Source of the DNA: Oceanibium sediminis
GTDB lineage: Bacteria > Pseudomonadota > Alphaproteobacteria > Rhodobacterales > Rhodobacteraceae
Length of the DNA stretch: 64,000 bases
NCBI RefSeq assembly: GCF_003265325.1
Contig: NZ_QGNX01000002.1
Location: 62,001-126,000, forward strand
Direction: 5' to 3'
Position numbers and translations under genes: made by a program. The first letter of the stretch is position 1, and the number at the start of each line of letters is the position of its first letter. A model generated the notes under the pieces. The model saw only the letters and a list, made by a program, of their open reading frames with translations. It did no database searches and was not told where the DNA came from. Of this stretch, positions 46,414-54,667 are shown piece by piece.

Positions 46414-47124
46414 ATGCCCAGGCCCATCGACCTTTACTATTGGCCCACGCCGAACGGCTGGAAGGTTTCCGTCGCCCTCGAGGAAATGGGGCTCGACTAT
46501 GAGACCCACCTCGTCAACATCAACCGCGGCGAGCAGTTCGAGCCCGATTTCCTGAAGATCGCGCCGAACAACCGCATGCCCGCCATCGTCGATCCAGACG
46601 GACCGGACGGCGCGCCGATCTCGGTCTTCGAATCCGGCGCGATCCTGCTGTACCTCGCGCGCAAGACCGGTAGGTTCGCCGGAACGACAGAGCGCGAGCG
46701 TGTCGAGGTCGAGCAATGGCTCATGTGGCAGATGGGCGGCCTTGGCCCAATGGCCGGACAGGCGAATCACTTCCTGAAATACGCCCCCAACATGGACCCG
46801 CCCCACGTGCTGCCCTATGCGCAGGCCCGCTATCGCAACGAGGTGGCGCGCCTCTACGGCGTGCTCGACGAACGGCTTGCGGATCGCGACTACGTGGCCG
46901 GGGAGTATTCCATCGCCGATATGGCAATCTGGGGCTGGGCGCAGGGCTGGGAGGGCCACCAGCAGGATATCACCCGGTTTCCCTACATGAAGGCATGGCT
47001 GGACCGGATGTGGGCGCGCCCCGCCGTTCAGGCGGGACGCGCGCTGCGCAAGGACGCCCGCTCGGACGCGACGAAAGACCCCGAGGCGCAAAAGCACATG
47101 TTCGGCTTTCGCCGCCCCGCCTGA
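46414..47124 (+). CDS. Glutathione S-transferase (YfcG/Ure2p-like)
   Basis: A 236-residue protein with a thioredoxin-like N-terminal domain (LYYWPTPNGWKVSVALEEMGL, NRMPAIVD cis-proline loop, VFESGAILLYLARK glutathione-binding serine) and an alpha-helical C-terminal domain (QWLMWQMGGLGPMAGQANHF, EYSIADMAIWGW). This is the Nu/YfcG-like group, which often has disulfide-bond reductase activity with glutathione. ATG 46414 has GGAGGA eight bases upstream. It diverges from the metZ promoter region and converges on mbfA. Confidence 0.92.
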   Translation: MPRPIDLYYWPTPNGWKVSVALEEMGLDYETHLVNINRGEQFEPDFLKIAPNNRMPAIVDPDGPDGAPISVFESGAILLYLARKTGRFAGTTERERVEVEQWLMWQMGGLGPMAGQANHFLKYAPNMDPPHVLPYAQARYRNEVARLYGVLDERLADRDYVAGEYSIADMAIWGWAQGWEGHQQDITRFPYMKAWLDRMWARPAVQAGRALRKDARSDATKDPEAQKHMFGFRRPA

Positions 47125-47148
47125 AGTGCCGGGCGGCTTTGCCGCTGA

Positions 47149-47178
47149 TGACGCCAACCGCCCCCGGCGGTGGCGTCA
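47149..47178. terminator. Bidirectional hairpin between GST and mbfA genes
   Basis: TGACGCC (47149-47155) and ACCGCC (47157-47162) pair with GGCGTCA (47172-47178) and GGCGGT (47166-47171), leaving one bulged A and a three-base loop. It overlaps the mbfA stop and lies 25 bases after the GST stop. There is no T run. Confidence 0.45.
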
Positions 47179-48159
47179 CGCAAGTCCGATCAGGATACCC
47201 GCCGCAAGCACCAGCGAGCCGCCGACGACGACCTGCAAAGCGGCGCGGAACCACGGCGTCTCCATGTAGCGGTGCTGGATCCAGGTGATCGCCCAGAGTT
47301 CGAGGAACACGACGACGATCGCGATGACCGTCGCGGTCCAGAAGTCGGGAATCAGGTAGGGCAGCGCATGGCCCAGCCCGCCGAGCGTGGTCATGACACC
47401 GGTCGCAATCCCGCGCTTGACCGGCGATCCACGCCCCGAGATCACCCCGTCATCGCTGGCGGCTTCCGTAAAGCCCATCGATATCCCCGCCCCGATCGAG
47501 GCGGACAACCCCACGAGGAACGTCTGCCACGTGTCCCCGGTGGCGAAGGCCGCCGCGAAGATCGGCGCCAGCGTCGAGACCGAGCCGTCCATCAGCCCCG
47601 CAAGGCCAGGCTGGACATAGGTCAGGATGAACTGCTTGCGCTCGGTCTCGGCCTCTTCGTCCTGGACCTCTTCGGGGGCGTGTTTTTGCTCCAGCGCCCC
47701 GGCGACGGAGACGTGGCGCGCCTCTGCCGCCGCCAGATCGCCCAGCAGTTTGCGGGTATCCGCGTCCGAGGCGCGCTTGGCCGCTTCGCGGTAGAACCGC
47801 GCCGCCTGCATTTCCATCTGCTCGGCCATGTCGCGCGTCTTCTCGACGCCGAGCGGGCGGACCAGCCAGTCGGGCTTGCGTTCGTAGTAGCCGCGCACAT
47901 GCTCGCGCCGGATCAGGGGGATGCTGTCGCCGAAGCGGCGCTTGTGCAGATCGATCAGCATCTGGCGATGCGAGTCTTCCTCGGCCGCCATATCCTCGAA
48001 CATACGGGCCGAGGCCGGGAACTCGTCCCGTAACCCGTCGGCATAGGCGCGGTAGATGCGGGCGTCATCCTCCTCCGAGGAAATGGCGAGGGCGAGGATT
48101 TCCTGCTCCGACAGGCTATCGAACGAGCGGCGGCCTGACAGGAAAAATCGATGCAGCAT
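47176..48159 (-). CDS. mbfA: Membrane-bound ferritin / VIT1-CCC1 iron transporter fusion (MbfA)
   Basis: A 327-residue protein joining an N-terminal ferritin/rubrerythrin-like four-helix domain to a C-terminal VIT1/CCC1 membrane domain. Di-iron ligands are visible as E29/E30, the EEDSH box (E60, E61, H64), E113/E116 and E146-x2-H149. The membrane part starts near residue 185 with YVQPGLAGLMDGSVSTLAPIFAAAF. MbfA proteins export iron and protect against iron and peroxide stress, and in rhizobia are under Irr control. ATG 48159 follows GGAGGGAG. I do not see a clear Irr (ICE) box upstream. Confidence 0.92.
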   Translation of the reverse strand: MLHRFFLSGRRSFDSLSEQEILALAISSEEDDARIYRAYADGLRDEFPASARMFEDMAAEEDSHRQMLIDLHKRRFGDSIPLIRREHVRGYYERKPDWLVRPLGVEKTRDMAEQMEMQAARFYREAAKRASDADTRKLLGDLAAAEARHVSVAGALEQKHAPEEVQDEEAETERKQFILTYVQPGLAGLMDGSVSTLAPIFAAAFATGDTWQTFLVGLSASIGAGISMGFTEAASDDGVISGRGSPVKRGIATGVMTTLGGLGHALPYLIPDFWTATVIAIVVVFLELWAITWIQHRYMETPWFRAALQVVVGGSLVLAAGILIGLA

Positions 48160-48226
48160 GGTGGCTCCCTCCGGTGGCGACGCCGAACAGTATTTGACCC
48201 GTTCCGCGACTTGCAACCCCGCCGGG

Positions 48227-48964
48227 TCAGGTGGCGCGCAACAGACGCTTGCGGGCTGAAGGGATCGCGCTGATCTCCAGCCCGGTGAAGACATGCAGCG
48301 TGTTGAGGTCATTGTCGACCACCGCGTGATCCGACACCCACCCCCCCATCACCAGGTAGGTGCGCAACAGCGGCGGCATCCCCTTCATCGCCAGCTTCAG
48401 GTTCGGCTTCTTCAGCCGGATCCGCTTGCCGAACAGAATCACCCGCGGCGCCTTCACCCGCGGCAGCCAGCGGCTGGGGGCGAGGTGACGCTCATGCAGC
48501 AGCGCGAAGGCGTCCATGTAAGTCTCCGCCTGGGTGCCTTTGAAGCTGGAGCAGCCGAACAGCAGCTCGACCCCCTCGCGATCCACGTATTGCGTCATCG
48601 CCCCCCAGGCGACGCGCAGCACATCGGGATCGCGGATATCGGGATCGATGCAGAAACGGCCCATTTCCACCATCCGCCCGCGATACGCCTTCAGCCGGTC
48701 GAGCCCGTAGAACTGGGCGGCATAGGATCCGCCGATCGACTCGCCGTTCTCGAAAGGCATCAGGCGGAAGCAGCACACCAGCGCATCGGTTGTCAGATCG
48801 TGGACGAGGATATGCAGGCATGTTTCATCGAACTGGTCGGAATCGAGTCCCTCGACACCGTCCATCCCGCGAAAACACCGATGTCGCAGCCGCTGCGCGG
48901 CCATGACGTCGTCTCGCGTTTCGGCAAAGCGGGCCACATAGCGGCCCCGTTGAAATCCAGCCAT
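48227..48964 (-). CDS. olsB: L-ornithine N(alpha)-acyltransferase
   Basis: A 245-residue GNAT-like acyltransferase that N-acylates ornithine with 3-hydroxyacyl-ACP to give lyso-ornithine lipid. Family features are RLRHRCF, DQFDETCLHILVHDL, CCFRLMPF, VEMGRFCIDPDIRDPDVLRVAWGAM, FGCSSFKGT and MPPLLRTYLVMGGWVSDHAVVD. ATG 48964 is preferred since GAGG is six bases upstream. In many Rhodobacteraceae olsA follows directly; here the next gene is mbfA, so the second acyltransferase must be elsewhere. Confidence 0.92.
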   Translation of the reverse strand: MAGFQRGRYVARFAETRDDVMAAQRLRHRCFRGMDGVEGLDSDQFDETCLHILVHDLTTDALVCCFRLMPFENGESIGGSYAAQFYGLDRLKAYRGRMVEMGRFCIDPDIRDPDVLRVAWGAMTQYVDREGVELLFGCSSFKGTQAETYMDAFALLHERHLAPSRWLPRVKAPRVILFGKRIRLKKPNLKLAMKGMPPLLRTYLVMGGWVSDHAVVDNDLNTLHVFTGLEISAIPSARKRLLRAT

Positions 48965-49081
48965 TGCAAGCCTCATTGCCCGGGTTACATAAACCCATGT
49001 CAGCTTATTGTGATCCCCTTATGACGGATCGACAACGTCTTGCGCAAAAACAAAATCGAAACCCGTAAAGAAGAGGCGAAA

Positions 49082-49477
49082 ATGGCCGAGAAAGTCGTGA
49101 AAACCGAAGCGGAGTGGCGCGAGCAGCTCTCAGACCTGGCCTTCAAGGTGACCCGCAAGCACGGGACGGAACGCGCTTTCACCCATGACGACTTCCCGAA
49201 AGAGCCGGGCACCTTCAATTGCGTGTGCTGCGGCGCGCCCCTGTTCGCGCAGGAACACAAGTTCGACAGCGGCACCGGCTGGCCCAGTTTCTTCCAGCCG
49301 CTGGCCGGCGACGCCGTGGGCGAGAAGGAGGACCGCTCGTGGTTCATGAAACGCACGGAGGTGATCTGCAATCGCTGCGATGCGCATCTTGGCCACGTCT
49401 TTCCAGACGGCCCCGCCCCGACGGGCCTGCGCTATTGCATCAACGGTGTTGCGCTGGACTTCACGCCCGGGGACTGA
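49082..49477 (+). CDS. msrB: Peptide methionine-R-sulfoxide reductase
   Basis: A 131-residue MsrB that reduces R-methionine sulfoxide in proteins. Zinc ligands are C47/C50 (CVCC) and C96/C99 (CNRC); the catalytic cysteine is C119 in LRYCINGVALDF, and the substrate pocket has FDSGTGWPSF and AHLGHVFPDGP. The usual RYCIN-SA sequence is GV here, a minor change. No signal peptide, so it is cytoplasmic. ATG 49082 has AAGAGG upstream. Confidence 0.95.
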   Translation: MAEKVVKTEAEWREQLSDLAFKVTRKHGTERAFTHDDFPKEPGTFNCVCCGAPLFAQEHKFDSGTGWPSFFQPLAGDAVGEKEDRSWFMKRTEVICNRCDAHLGHVFPDGPAPTGLRYCINGVALDFTPGD

Positions 49478-49520
49478 CCCCGGGCCTTGCCATGGACGAT
49501 GCCTGGCCGCCCGCGATGCC

Positions 49521-49979
49521 TTAGCCGTCGACGAAGCTGCCCGCGTCGAAGTTCAGCAAGCCCGCGAAGATCCGTTGCAGGACGTTCTGGCGCTGGCCCC
49601 CGGTCGGCGTGACGCGCGGGCTCAGGTTGATGATGCGCCCATCCTCCAGCCCGTAGGTCTGCACGTCTTCCAGCACGCCGCTGTCATTGAAGGCCAGGGC
49701 CACGACCTTGCGGTCCGTGACCTCGGGCGGATTGTAGGTCAGCTGCGAGATCGTGGTCTGCACGTAATACCAGTCCGACTCACCCAGAAGGCTCGTGCTC
49801 GAAGGGCGTCCGACTCGCTCCTCGATGGTGAACGTGGTGTCCACGCCCGGCGTGATCCCGTCGAGTTCCTCCTGCGAGGGAACGTAGCCATGCACGGTCA
49901 CGGCGGGCGCACAGGCCGCAAGACCCAGCAAAACGGCCGCACATGTGCTTTGCAAGATACGCTTGAACGCTTCTGTCAC
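49521..49979 (-). CDS. bamE: Outer membrane assembly lipoprotein BamE
   Basis: A 152-residue lipoprotein of the BAM complex that inserts beta-barrel proteins into the outer membrane. The signal peptide ends in the lipobox LLGLAAC with Cys23, and the SmpA/OmlA fold follows (HGYVPSQEELDGITPGVDTTFTIEERVGRPSSTS, DWYYVQTT, VALAFNDSGVLEDVQTYG). I chose GTG 49979 because AAGGAGG lies eight bases upstream; an in-frame ATG 24 bases earlier lacks such a site. Divergent from DUF177, a conserved arrangement. Confidence 0.93.
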   Translation of the reverse strand: MTEAFKRILQSTCAAVLLGLAACAPAVTVHGYVPSQEELDGITPGVDTTFTIEERVGRPSSTSLLGESDWYYVQTTISQLTYNPPEVTDRKVVALAFNDSGVLEDVQTYGLEDGRIINLSPRVTPTGGQRQNVLQRIFAGLLNFDAGSFVDG

Positions 49980-50015
49980 CCTGCGCGCCTCCTTGCACGG
50001 CATTCTCTCTGGTTC

Positions 50016-50044
50016 TTGTCCCGTACCTTGGGCTATCGCTAATT
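50016..50044 (+). promoter_or_regulatory. Candidate promoter of the DUF177-rpmF-plsX-fabH operon
   Basis: TTGTCC (50016-50021), 17 bases, CTAATT (50039-50044), ending 36 bases before the DUF177 ATG in the gap divergent from bamE. Confidence 0.4.
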
Positions 50045-50080
50045 TCAAGCAAACTGCCTGAAAGACAAGAAACCTTTCCC

Positions 50081-50638
50081 ATGTCGCCATCCGCATCCCC
50101 CCTGCCCGAGTTCTCCCGCCTGCTGCGCGTGGCGCGGCGGAATCGCAACGCGCCCCTGACGTTCGAGGAGGAGGCGACGCCCGAGGAAATGGAAAAGCTG
50201 GTCACCCTGATGGACCTGCTGTCCCTGCGCAAGCTGCGCTTCTCGGGATCGCTGACACCGGTGGACGGCGGCGGGTGGCACCTCAAGGGCGACCTGGGCG
50301 CGACGGTCAGCCAACCCTGCGTGGTGACGCTTGCCCCGGTCCAGAGCCGCATCGACCGCCGCGTGACGCGCCTGTACCTGCCCGGCGGCGAAATCGCCGC
50401 CACCGCGACAGAGCTCGAGATTGACCCCGACGAAGACGACACCATCGAGCCGCTGACCGACAGCATCAACCTCGGCCTGCTGGCGATGGAGGAACTGGCC
50501 CTCGCCCTGCCCCTCTATCCCCGCGCCAAGGGCGTGCCGGATCCGGAGGCGACCCGCACGGAAACAGCGGATTCGCGTGAGAATCCCTTCGCTGCGCTGG
50601 CGGGCCTGAAGAAAAAAATGGAGGAAGACGGCGATTGA
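50081..50638 (+). CDS. DUF177 (YceD) protein
   Basis: A 185-residue protein of the YceD/DUF177 family, coded just upstream of rpmF in most bacteria. Features are RKLRFSGSLTPVDGGGWHLKGDLGATVSQPCVVTLAPV with the conserved QPC, an acidic middle (EIDPDEDDTIEPL) and ENPFAALAGLKKKMEED at the end. It is implicated in 23S rRNA accumulation, at least in plants and E. coli. It leads the run DUF177-rpmF-plsX-fabH-ihfA. Confidence 0.93.
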   Translation: MSPSASPLPEFSRLLRVARRNRNAPLTFEEEATPEEMEKLVTLMDLLSLRKLRFSGSLTPVDGGGWHLKGDLGATVSQPCVVTLAPVQSRIDRRVTRLYLPGGEIAATATELEIDPDEDDTIEPLTDSINLGLLAMEELALALPLYPRAKGVPDPEATRTETADSRENPFAALAGLKKKMEEDGD

Positions 50639-50797
50639 GCCGCTTTCCCCCTTGCGGTAGGTATAAATCCGAGTATTTTCCGCGCTTCTCAATTTGCGTG
50701 TCGAATTTTCGTCGGGCAAGGACAGTGACAACGGTCCGCCCCCCTGTTAGACCGGCGCGAAACGTGGGCATGGGCCCAGCAATCAAAGGGTAAGCAG

Positions 50798-51004
50798 ATG
50801 GCTGTTCCTAAGAGTAAGATCACGCGCTCCCGGCGCGGTATGCGTCGTTCCCACGATTCCCTGGTCGGCGCGAATCCGAACGAATGTTCGAACTGCGGCG
50901 AACTGAAGCGCCCGCATCACGTGTGCAGTGCCTGTGGGCACTACGATGACCGCGAGGTCGTTGCCGCCGTGGAAGAAATCGACCTGGACGAAGACGCAGC
51001 GTAA
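50798..51004 (+). CDS. rpmF: 50S ribosomal protein L32
   Basis: A 68-residue ribosomal protein. It opens [21 protein letters not shown] and has a zinc ribbon C-x2-C ... C-x2-C (CSNCGEL, CSACGHY), so it is the zinc-binding form. The tail is acidic ([10 protein letters not shown]). A 159-base gap separates it from DUF177; plsX follows after 21 bases. Confidence 0.97.
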   Translation: MAVPKSKITRSRRGMRRSHDSLVGANPNECSNCGELKRPHHVCSACGHYDDREVVAAVEEIDLDEDAA

Positions 51005-51025
51005 GGCCGCTTCTCAGCAGATCGC

Positions 51026-52117
51026 ATGAGCTCCCCATCATCCTCCACAAACCGATCGACGGTCATTTCCATCGATGCCTTGGGGGGTGAAGGTGGTCTG
51101 GCGGCTGTTGTGGGCGGCATGGACAAGTCCGCCCAGAAGAACGCCGCCATTCGCTTCATCGTGCACGGGCCGAAGGACGAGCTGGACCAGCTGCTCGCCC
51201 GGCGGCCAGTTTTGCGTGAGCGCACCGAAATCCGCCACGTGGACCGCACGGTCTCCATGACCGACAAGCCCAGCCAGGCCATGCGCCACGGCAAGGGCAC
51301 GTCGATGTGGAACGCGCTGGAAACGGTGGAAAAGGGCGAGGCGACGGTTGCCGTGTCCTGCGGCAACACCGGCGCGCTGATGGCGATTTCCATGCTGCGC
51401 CTGCGCCGCGCGCCGGGCGTGAACCGCCCCGCCATCGCGGTGCTGTGGCCGTCGCGCAATCCCTCCGGCTACAACGTGGTGCTCGACATGGGCGCGGACA
51501 TCCGCGCCGATGCGACCGACCTTTTGAACTACGCGATCATGGGCGCATCCTATGCGCGCAACGGCCTGAACCTGAAGCGCCCCCGCGTCGGCCTGCTGAA
51601 TGTCGGCACCGAGGAGCACAAGGGCCGGCCCGAGCTGAAGGAAGCCGCGCAGCTGATCGAAGCAGCCGCGCCGAACAGCGATTTCGAGTATATCGGCTTC
51701 GTCGAAGGCTCGGACATCGTGTCCGACAAGGTCGACCTGATCGTGACCGACGGCTTTTCCGGCAACATCGCGCTGAAGACCGCCGAGGGCACCGCCAAGC
51801 TGATCCGCGAGCTTCTGAAAAACGCCTTCAACCACTCCCCCCTGTCGCGCATCGGCGCACTTTTCGCCCTGACATCGCTGCGGCGACTGACCAAGCGGAT
51901 CGACCCGCGCCGGGTCAACGGCGGCGTGTTCCTCGGGCTGAACGGAACCGTGGTAAAATCCCACGGCAGCGCGGACGCCACGGGGGTCTCTGCGGCGATC
52001 AAACTGGCCTTCAAACTGGCGGAAGGCGGATTCGCCGAAAAACTGGCGGCCCGTGTTGCATCCGGCGCGCCGCGGGTCCAAACTGCCGCGGAAAACAAAG
52101 AAACCGAGGCAGAGTAG
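51026..52117 (+). CDS. plsX: Phosphate acyltransferase PlsX
   Basis: Makes acyl-phosphate from acyl-ACP, the acyl donor for PlsY in phospholipid synthesis. The 363 residues include [12 protein letters not shown] near the start, [57 protein letters not shown] and [17 protein letters not shown]. No strong ribosome site precedes ATG 51026, consistent with coupling to rpmF 21 bases upstream. fabH follows after one base. Confidence 0.96.
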   Translation: MSSPSSSTNRSTVISIDALGGEGGLAAVVGGMDKSAQKNAAIRFIVHGPKDELDQLLARRPVLRERTEIRHVDRTVSMTDKPSQAMRHGKGTSMWNALETVEKGEATVAVSCGNTGALMAISMLRLRRAPGVNRPAIAVLWPSRNPSGYNVVLDMGADIRADATDLLNYAIMGASYARNGLNLKRPRVGLLNVGTEEHKGRPELKEAAQLIEAAAPNSDFEYIGFVEGSDIVSDKVDLIVTDGFSGNIALKTAEGTAKLIRELLKNAFNHSPLSRIGALFALTSLRRLTKRIDPRRVNGGVFLGLNGTVVKSHGSADATGVSAAIKLAFKLAEGGFAEKLAARVASGAPRVQTAAENKETEAE

Positions 52118-52118
52118 A

Positions 52119-53096
52119 ATGGCAACTCCGCGCGCCGTGGTCGTTGGCTGTGGGCATTATCTGCCCGAACGCGTTGTCGAAAATGAAGAATTGACGGGGT
52201 GGGTGGACACCTCCGACGAGTGGATTCGTACCCGCTCGGGGATCGAGCGCCGCCATTTCGCCGCCGAGGGGGAAAAGACCTCGGACCTCGCCATCCAGGC
52301 GGCGCGCATGGCCCTGGCCGACGCCGGGCTGACCGGTGCGGACATCGACGCCGTGGTGCTCGCGACCGCGACGCCGGACCAGACCTTCCCCTCCACCGCG
52401 ACGCGGGTGCAAGCGGCCCTGGGAATGGGCGAGGGCTTCGCCTTCGATATCCAGGCGGTCTGCGCCGGGTTCGTGTTCGCGCTGGCCAACGCGACGGCGC
52501 TGATCGGCTCCGGCCAGGCCAAGCGCGTGCTGGTGATCGGGGCTGAGACGTTCTCGCGCATCCTCGACTGGAACGACCGGACCACCTGCGTGCTGTTCGG
52601 CGACGGCGCCGGCGCGGTGATCCTGGAGGCGCAGGTCGGCACCGGCACCAACGCCGATCGCGGCGTGCTGTCCACGATCCTGCGCTCGGACGGGCGCTTC
52701 AACGACCTGCTCTACGTCGATGGCGGCGTATCCACGACCCAGACCGCCGGCGTGCTGAAGATGCAGGGCCGGGAGGTGTTCAAACACGCGGTCCAGAAGC
52801 TGGCCATCGCCGGCGAGGAAGCGCTCGAGGCTGCCGATCTGAAGGTCGAGGACGTCGCCTGGGTCGTGCCGCACCAGGCCAACCTGCGCATCATCAAGGC
52901 AACCGCGGATCGCATTGGAATTCCGTTGGAAAAGATCGTCGTGACCGTCCAGGATCACGGCAATACCTCCGCCGCCTCGATCCCGCTGGCGCTGTCCGTG
53001 GCCAATAGCGAGGGGCGGTTCAAGCCCGGCGATCTGCTGTTGATGGAAGCCATCGGCGGCGGCCTGACCTGGGGCGCGGCGACCCTGCGCTGGTAG
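52119..53096 (+). CDS. fabH: 3-oxoacyl-ACP synthase III
   Basis: Initiates fatty acid synthesis by condensing acetyl-CoA with malonyl-ACP. The 325 residues carry the catalytic triad C115 (QAVCAGF), H252 (VPHQANLRI) and N282 ([11 protein letters not shown]), and [13 protein letters not shown] near the N-terminus. ATG 52119 is one base after the plsX stop. The order plsX-fabH followed by ihfA is common in alphaproteobacteria. Confidence 0.97.
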   Translation: MATPRAVVVGCGHYLPERVVENEELTGWVDTSDEWIRTRSGIERRHFAAEGEKTSDLAIQAARMALADAGLTGADIDAVVLATATPDQTFPSTATRVQAALGMGEGFAFDIQAVCAGFVFALANATALIGSGQAKRVLVIGAETFSRILDWNDRTTCVLFGDGAGAVILEAQVGTGTNADRGVLSTILRSDGRFNDLLYVDGGVSTTQTAGVLKMQGREVFKHAVQKLAIAGEEALEAADLKVEDVAWVVPHQANLRIIKATADRIGIPLEKIVVTVQDHGNTSAASIPLALSVANSEGRFKPGDLLLMEAIGGGLTWGAATLRW

Positions 53097-53150
53097 CTCC
53101 GGGCGGGTGATTCCGGAGCCGCCTGAAAAACGCCTGCCAACCCCTTGTTA

Positions 53151-53179
53151 TTGACTCGCTTTCACGAATCCCAATACGG
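53151..53179 (+). promoter_or_regulatory. Possible ihfA promoter
   Basis: TTGACT (53151-53156) with ATACGG 17 bases on (53174-53179). The -35 is good, the -10 poor. It lies 33 bases before the ihfA ATG, after an inverted repeat (CTCCGG/CCGGAG) that follows fabH. Confidence 0.35.
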
Positions 53180-53212
53180 TCTTTCCAGCAAAGTGGTAGG
53201 GTGAGGTACATC

Positions 53213-53515
53213 ATGAGTGACTCGACGTTGACCAGGATGGACCTGGCCGAAGCGGTATTTGAGACTGTTGGCCTTTCCCGAAACGAAAGTGCCGAGCTTG
53301 TCGAATCGGTGCTTCAGCACATGTCCGACTCGCTTGCCTCCGGCGAAAGCGTCAAGATCTCGTCCTTTGGAACGTTCAACGTGCGCACCAAGTCCGCGCG
53401 TATGGGCCGCAACCCCAAGACCGGGGAAGAGGTGCCGATCTCTCCGCGACGTGTGCTGACGTTCCGCCCGTCGCACCTGATGAAGGAACGGGTCGACGCC
53501 GGCAACAAGCGCTGA
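53213..53515 (+). CDS. ihfA: Integration host factor subunit alpha
   Basis: A 100-residue DNA-bending protein of the HU/IHF family, the alpha chain. It shows [55 protein letters not shown] (the DNA-intercalating RNP arm) and [16 protein letters not shown] 53213 with GAGG upstream gives the normal length; a GTG 12 bases upstream is not needed. Ten bases separate it from the MerR gene, so they are co-transcribed. Confidence 0.96.
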   Translation: MSDSTLTRMDLAEAVFETVGLSRNESAELVESVLQHMSDSLASGESVKISSFGTFNVRTKSARMGRNPKTGEEVPISPRRVLTFRPSHLMKERVDAGNKR

Positions 53516-53525
53516 GCGGACGGGC

Positions 53526-54467
53526 GTGGTAAGGAAATCACCAGACGCATTTCGTACGATCAGTGAGGTCGCCGAAATCCTGGACATACCCGCGCATGTG
53601 CTGCGGTTCTGGGAGAGTCGATTCACCCAGATCAAGCCCGTCAAACGCGGCGGCGGCCGGCGGTACTATCGACCGCAGGACATCGACCTGCTGCGCGGAA
53701 TCCGTGACCTGCTCTACGAAGACGGCCTGACCATCAAGGGCGTGCAGAAAGTCCTGCGCGTGGAGGGCGTGAAACACGTCGCCGCGCTCGGCCAGCTGGC
53801 GCCGGAGGAAGACCCGGTGCAGACCGGCATCCTGCCGGAAGGGGCGACCGCATCGCCCCGACCGCCCGAAGAGACTCCCGACACCCCGCCCGAGGAAGCG
53901 CCGGTCCAGCCGCCCGAGGAAACCCCTGCCCCGGACGACCCGACGCCGCACGCGCCCCAGGAAGCCCCGGTAGAATCGCCCGAGGAGGCCCCCGCGCCCG
54001 AGGATACCCCCGGCGACACGCCGCAGGAGCCCCCGGCGCAGCCGCCGCAGGAAGCCCCAGAGCGCCCGGCGGAGGAAACCCCGCCTGCTCCCCCTGAGGA
54101 AGCGCCACAGCCCCTGCCCGAGGACGCCCCGGACCACATGCCGCAGGACGCGCCCGCCCCGGACGCGCCGCCGGAATGGGTGCCGCCCCAGCCCGATACA
54201 GCCCCGCCGGAACCGCGGCCCATGGCCCGGACCGAGGTCATGCATGACGCGATTGCCGAAGATTCGCGGGCCTTTCCGGATATCACCCTGCCCCGCCCGG
54301 GCCAGCGCGCGCCGCGGGAAACGCAGTTCGATCTGTTCGCGAACGCCAGTTCCCAGCAGCGCCGGCCGTTCCCGCCGGACCCGGCCCGCGCCGCCCGCGC
54401 GGACGCGCTGCGCAAGGTCATCACGAAGCTTGAGGCCCTGCGCGAAAAAATGGCGCGCGAGATATGA
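53526..54467 (+). CDS. MerR-family regulator with long proline/glutamate-rich linker
   Basis: A 313-residue protein with a GTG start. Residues 10-80 are a MerR winged helix ([57 protein letters not shown]). Residues about 95-230 are a disordered stretch of repeated units such as PPEEAP, PEETP and PQEAP. The C-terminal 80 residues ([12 protein letters not shown], then [18 protein letters not shown]) end in a short coiled coil. There is no recognisable ligand or metal cysteine. Its constant place after ihfA suggests a housekeeping regulator. Confidence 0.9.
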   Translation: MVRKSPDAFRTISEVAEILDIPAHVLRFWESRFTQIKPVKRGGGRRYYRPQDIDLLRGIRDLLYEDGLTIKGVQKVLRVEGVKHVAALGQLAPEEDPVQTGILPEGATASPRPPEETPDTPPEEAPVQPPEETPAPDDPTPHAPQEAPVESPEEAPAPEDTPGDTPQEPPAQPPQEAPERPAEETPPAPPEEAPQPLPEDAPDHMPQDAPAPDAPPEWVPPQPDTAPPEPRPMARTEVMHDAIAEDSRAFPDITLPRPGQRAPRETQFDLFANASSQQRRPFPPDPARAARADALRKVITKLEALREKMAREI

Positions 54468-54514
54468 CAATCCGCCTTGCCCCTCCGGCCAATCCGGGTA
54501 TAACGCGGTTTCGT

Positions 54515-54591
54515 CGGGCTATAGCGCAGTCTGGTAGCGCGTTCGTCTGGGGGACGAAAGGTCGTGAGTTCGAATCTCGCTAGCCCGACCA
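54515..54591 (+). tRNA. tRNA-Pro (anticodon GGG)
   Basis: A complete 77-base cloverleaf. The acceptor stem CGGGCTA pairs with TAGCCCG and is followed by an encoded ACCA end. The D arm has GCGC/GCGC with AGTCTGGTA; the anticodon stem TTCGT/ACGAA holds loop CTGGGGG, giving anticodon GGG; the T arm is GTGAG-TTCGAAT-CTCGC. It follows the MerR gene by 47 bases and ends in an intrinsic terminator. Confidence 0.96.
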
Positions 54592-54600
54592 CTCAATTCG

Positions 54601-54633
54601 AAAGGCGCCGGGGTTTTCCCGGCGCCTTTTCTC
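54601..54633 (+). terminator. Intrinsic terminator after tRNA-Pro
   Basis: AAAGGCGCCGGG pairs perfectly with CCCGGCGCCTTT (54601-54612 with 54618-54629) around GTTTT, and the stem runs into TTTTCTC. A textbook rho-independent terminator ten bases after the tRNA. Confidence 0.9.
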
Positions 54634-54667
54634 TATCTGCTTCTCTACCTGCCGCGGGGGACCTGAC

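Noticed and set aside
48160-48226. A possible Irr/ICE iron-control site before mbfA
   Set aside because: Looked for the AT-rich palindrome expected for Irr; the gap is GC-rich and contains none.
48965-49081. A Pho-box-like CTGACAT...TATGTAA and the inverted repeat GGGTTACATAAACCC upstream of olsB
   Set aside because: PhoB control of ornithine-lipid genes is known in other bacteria, but the match to the Pho box is poor in the second half and the inverted repeat alone is too short to call an operator.
54515-54667. tRNA-Pro 3' end as an integration site for a mobile island
   Set aside because: No second copy of the tRNA 3' end was seen downstream, and there is no integrase or phage gene in the window.
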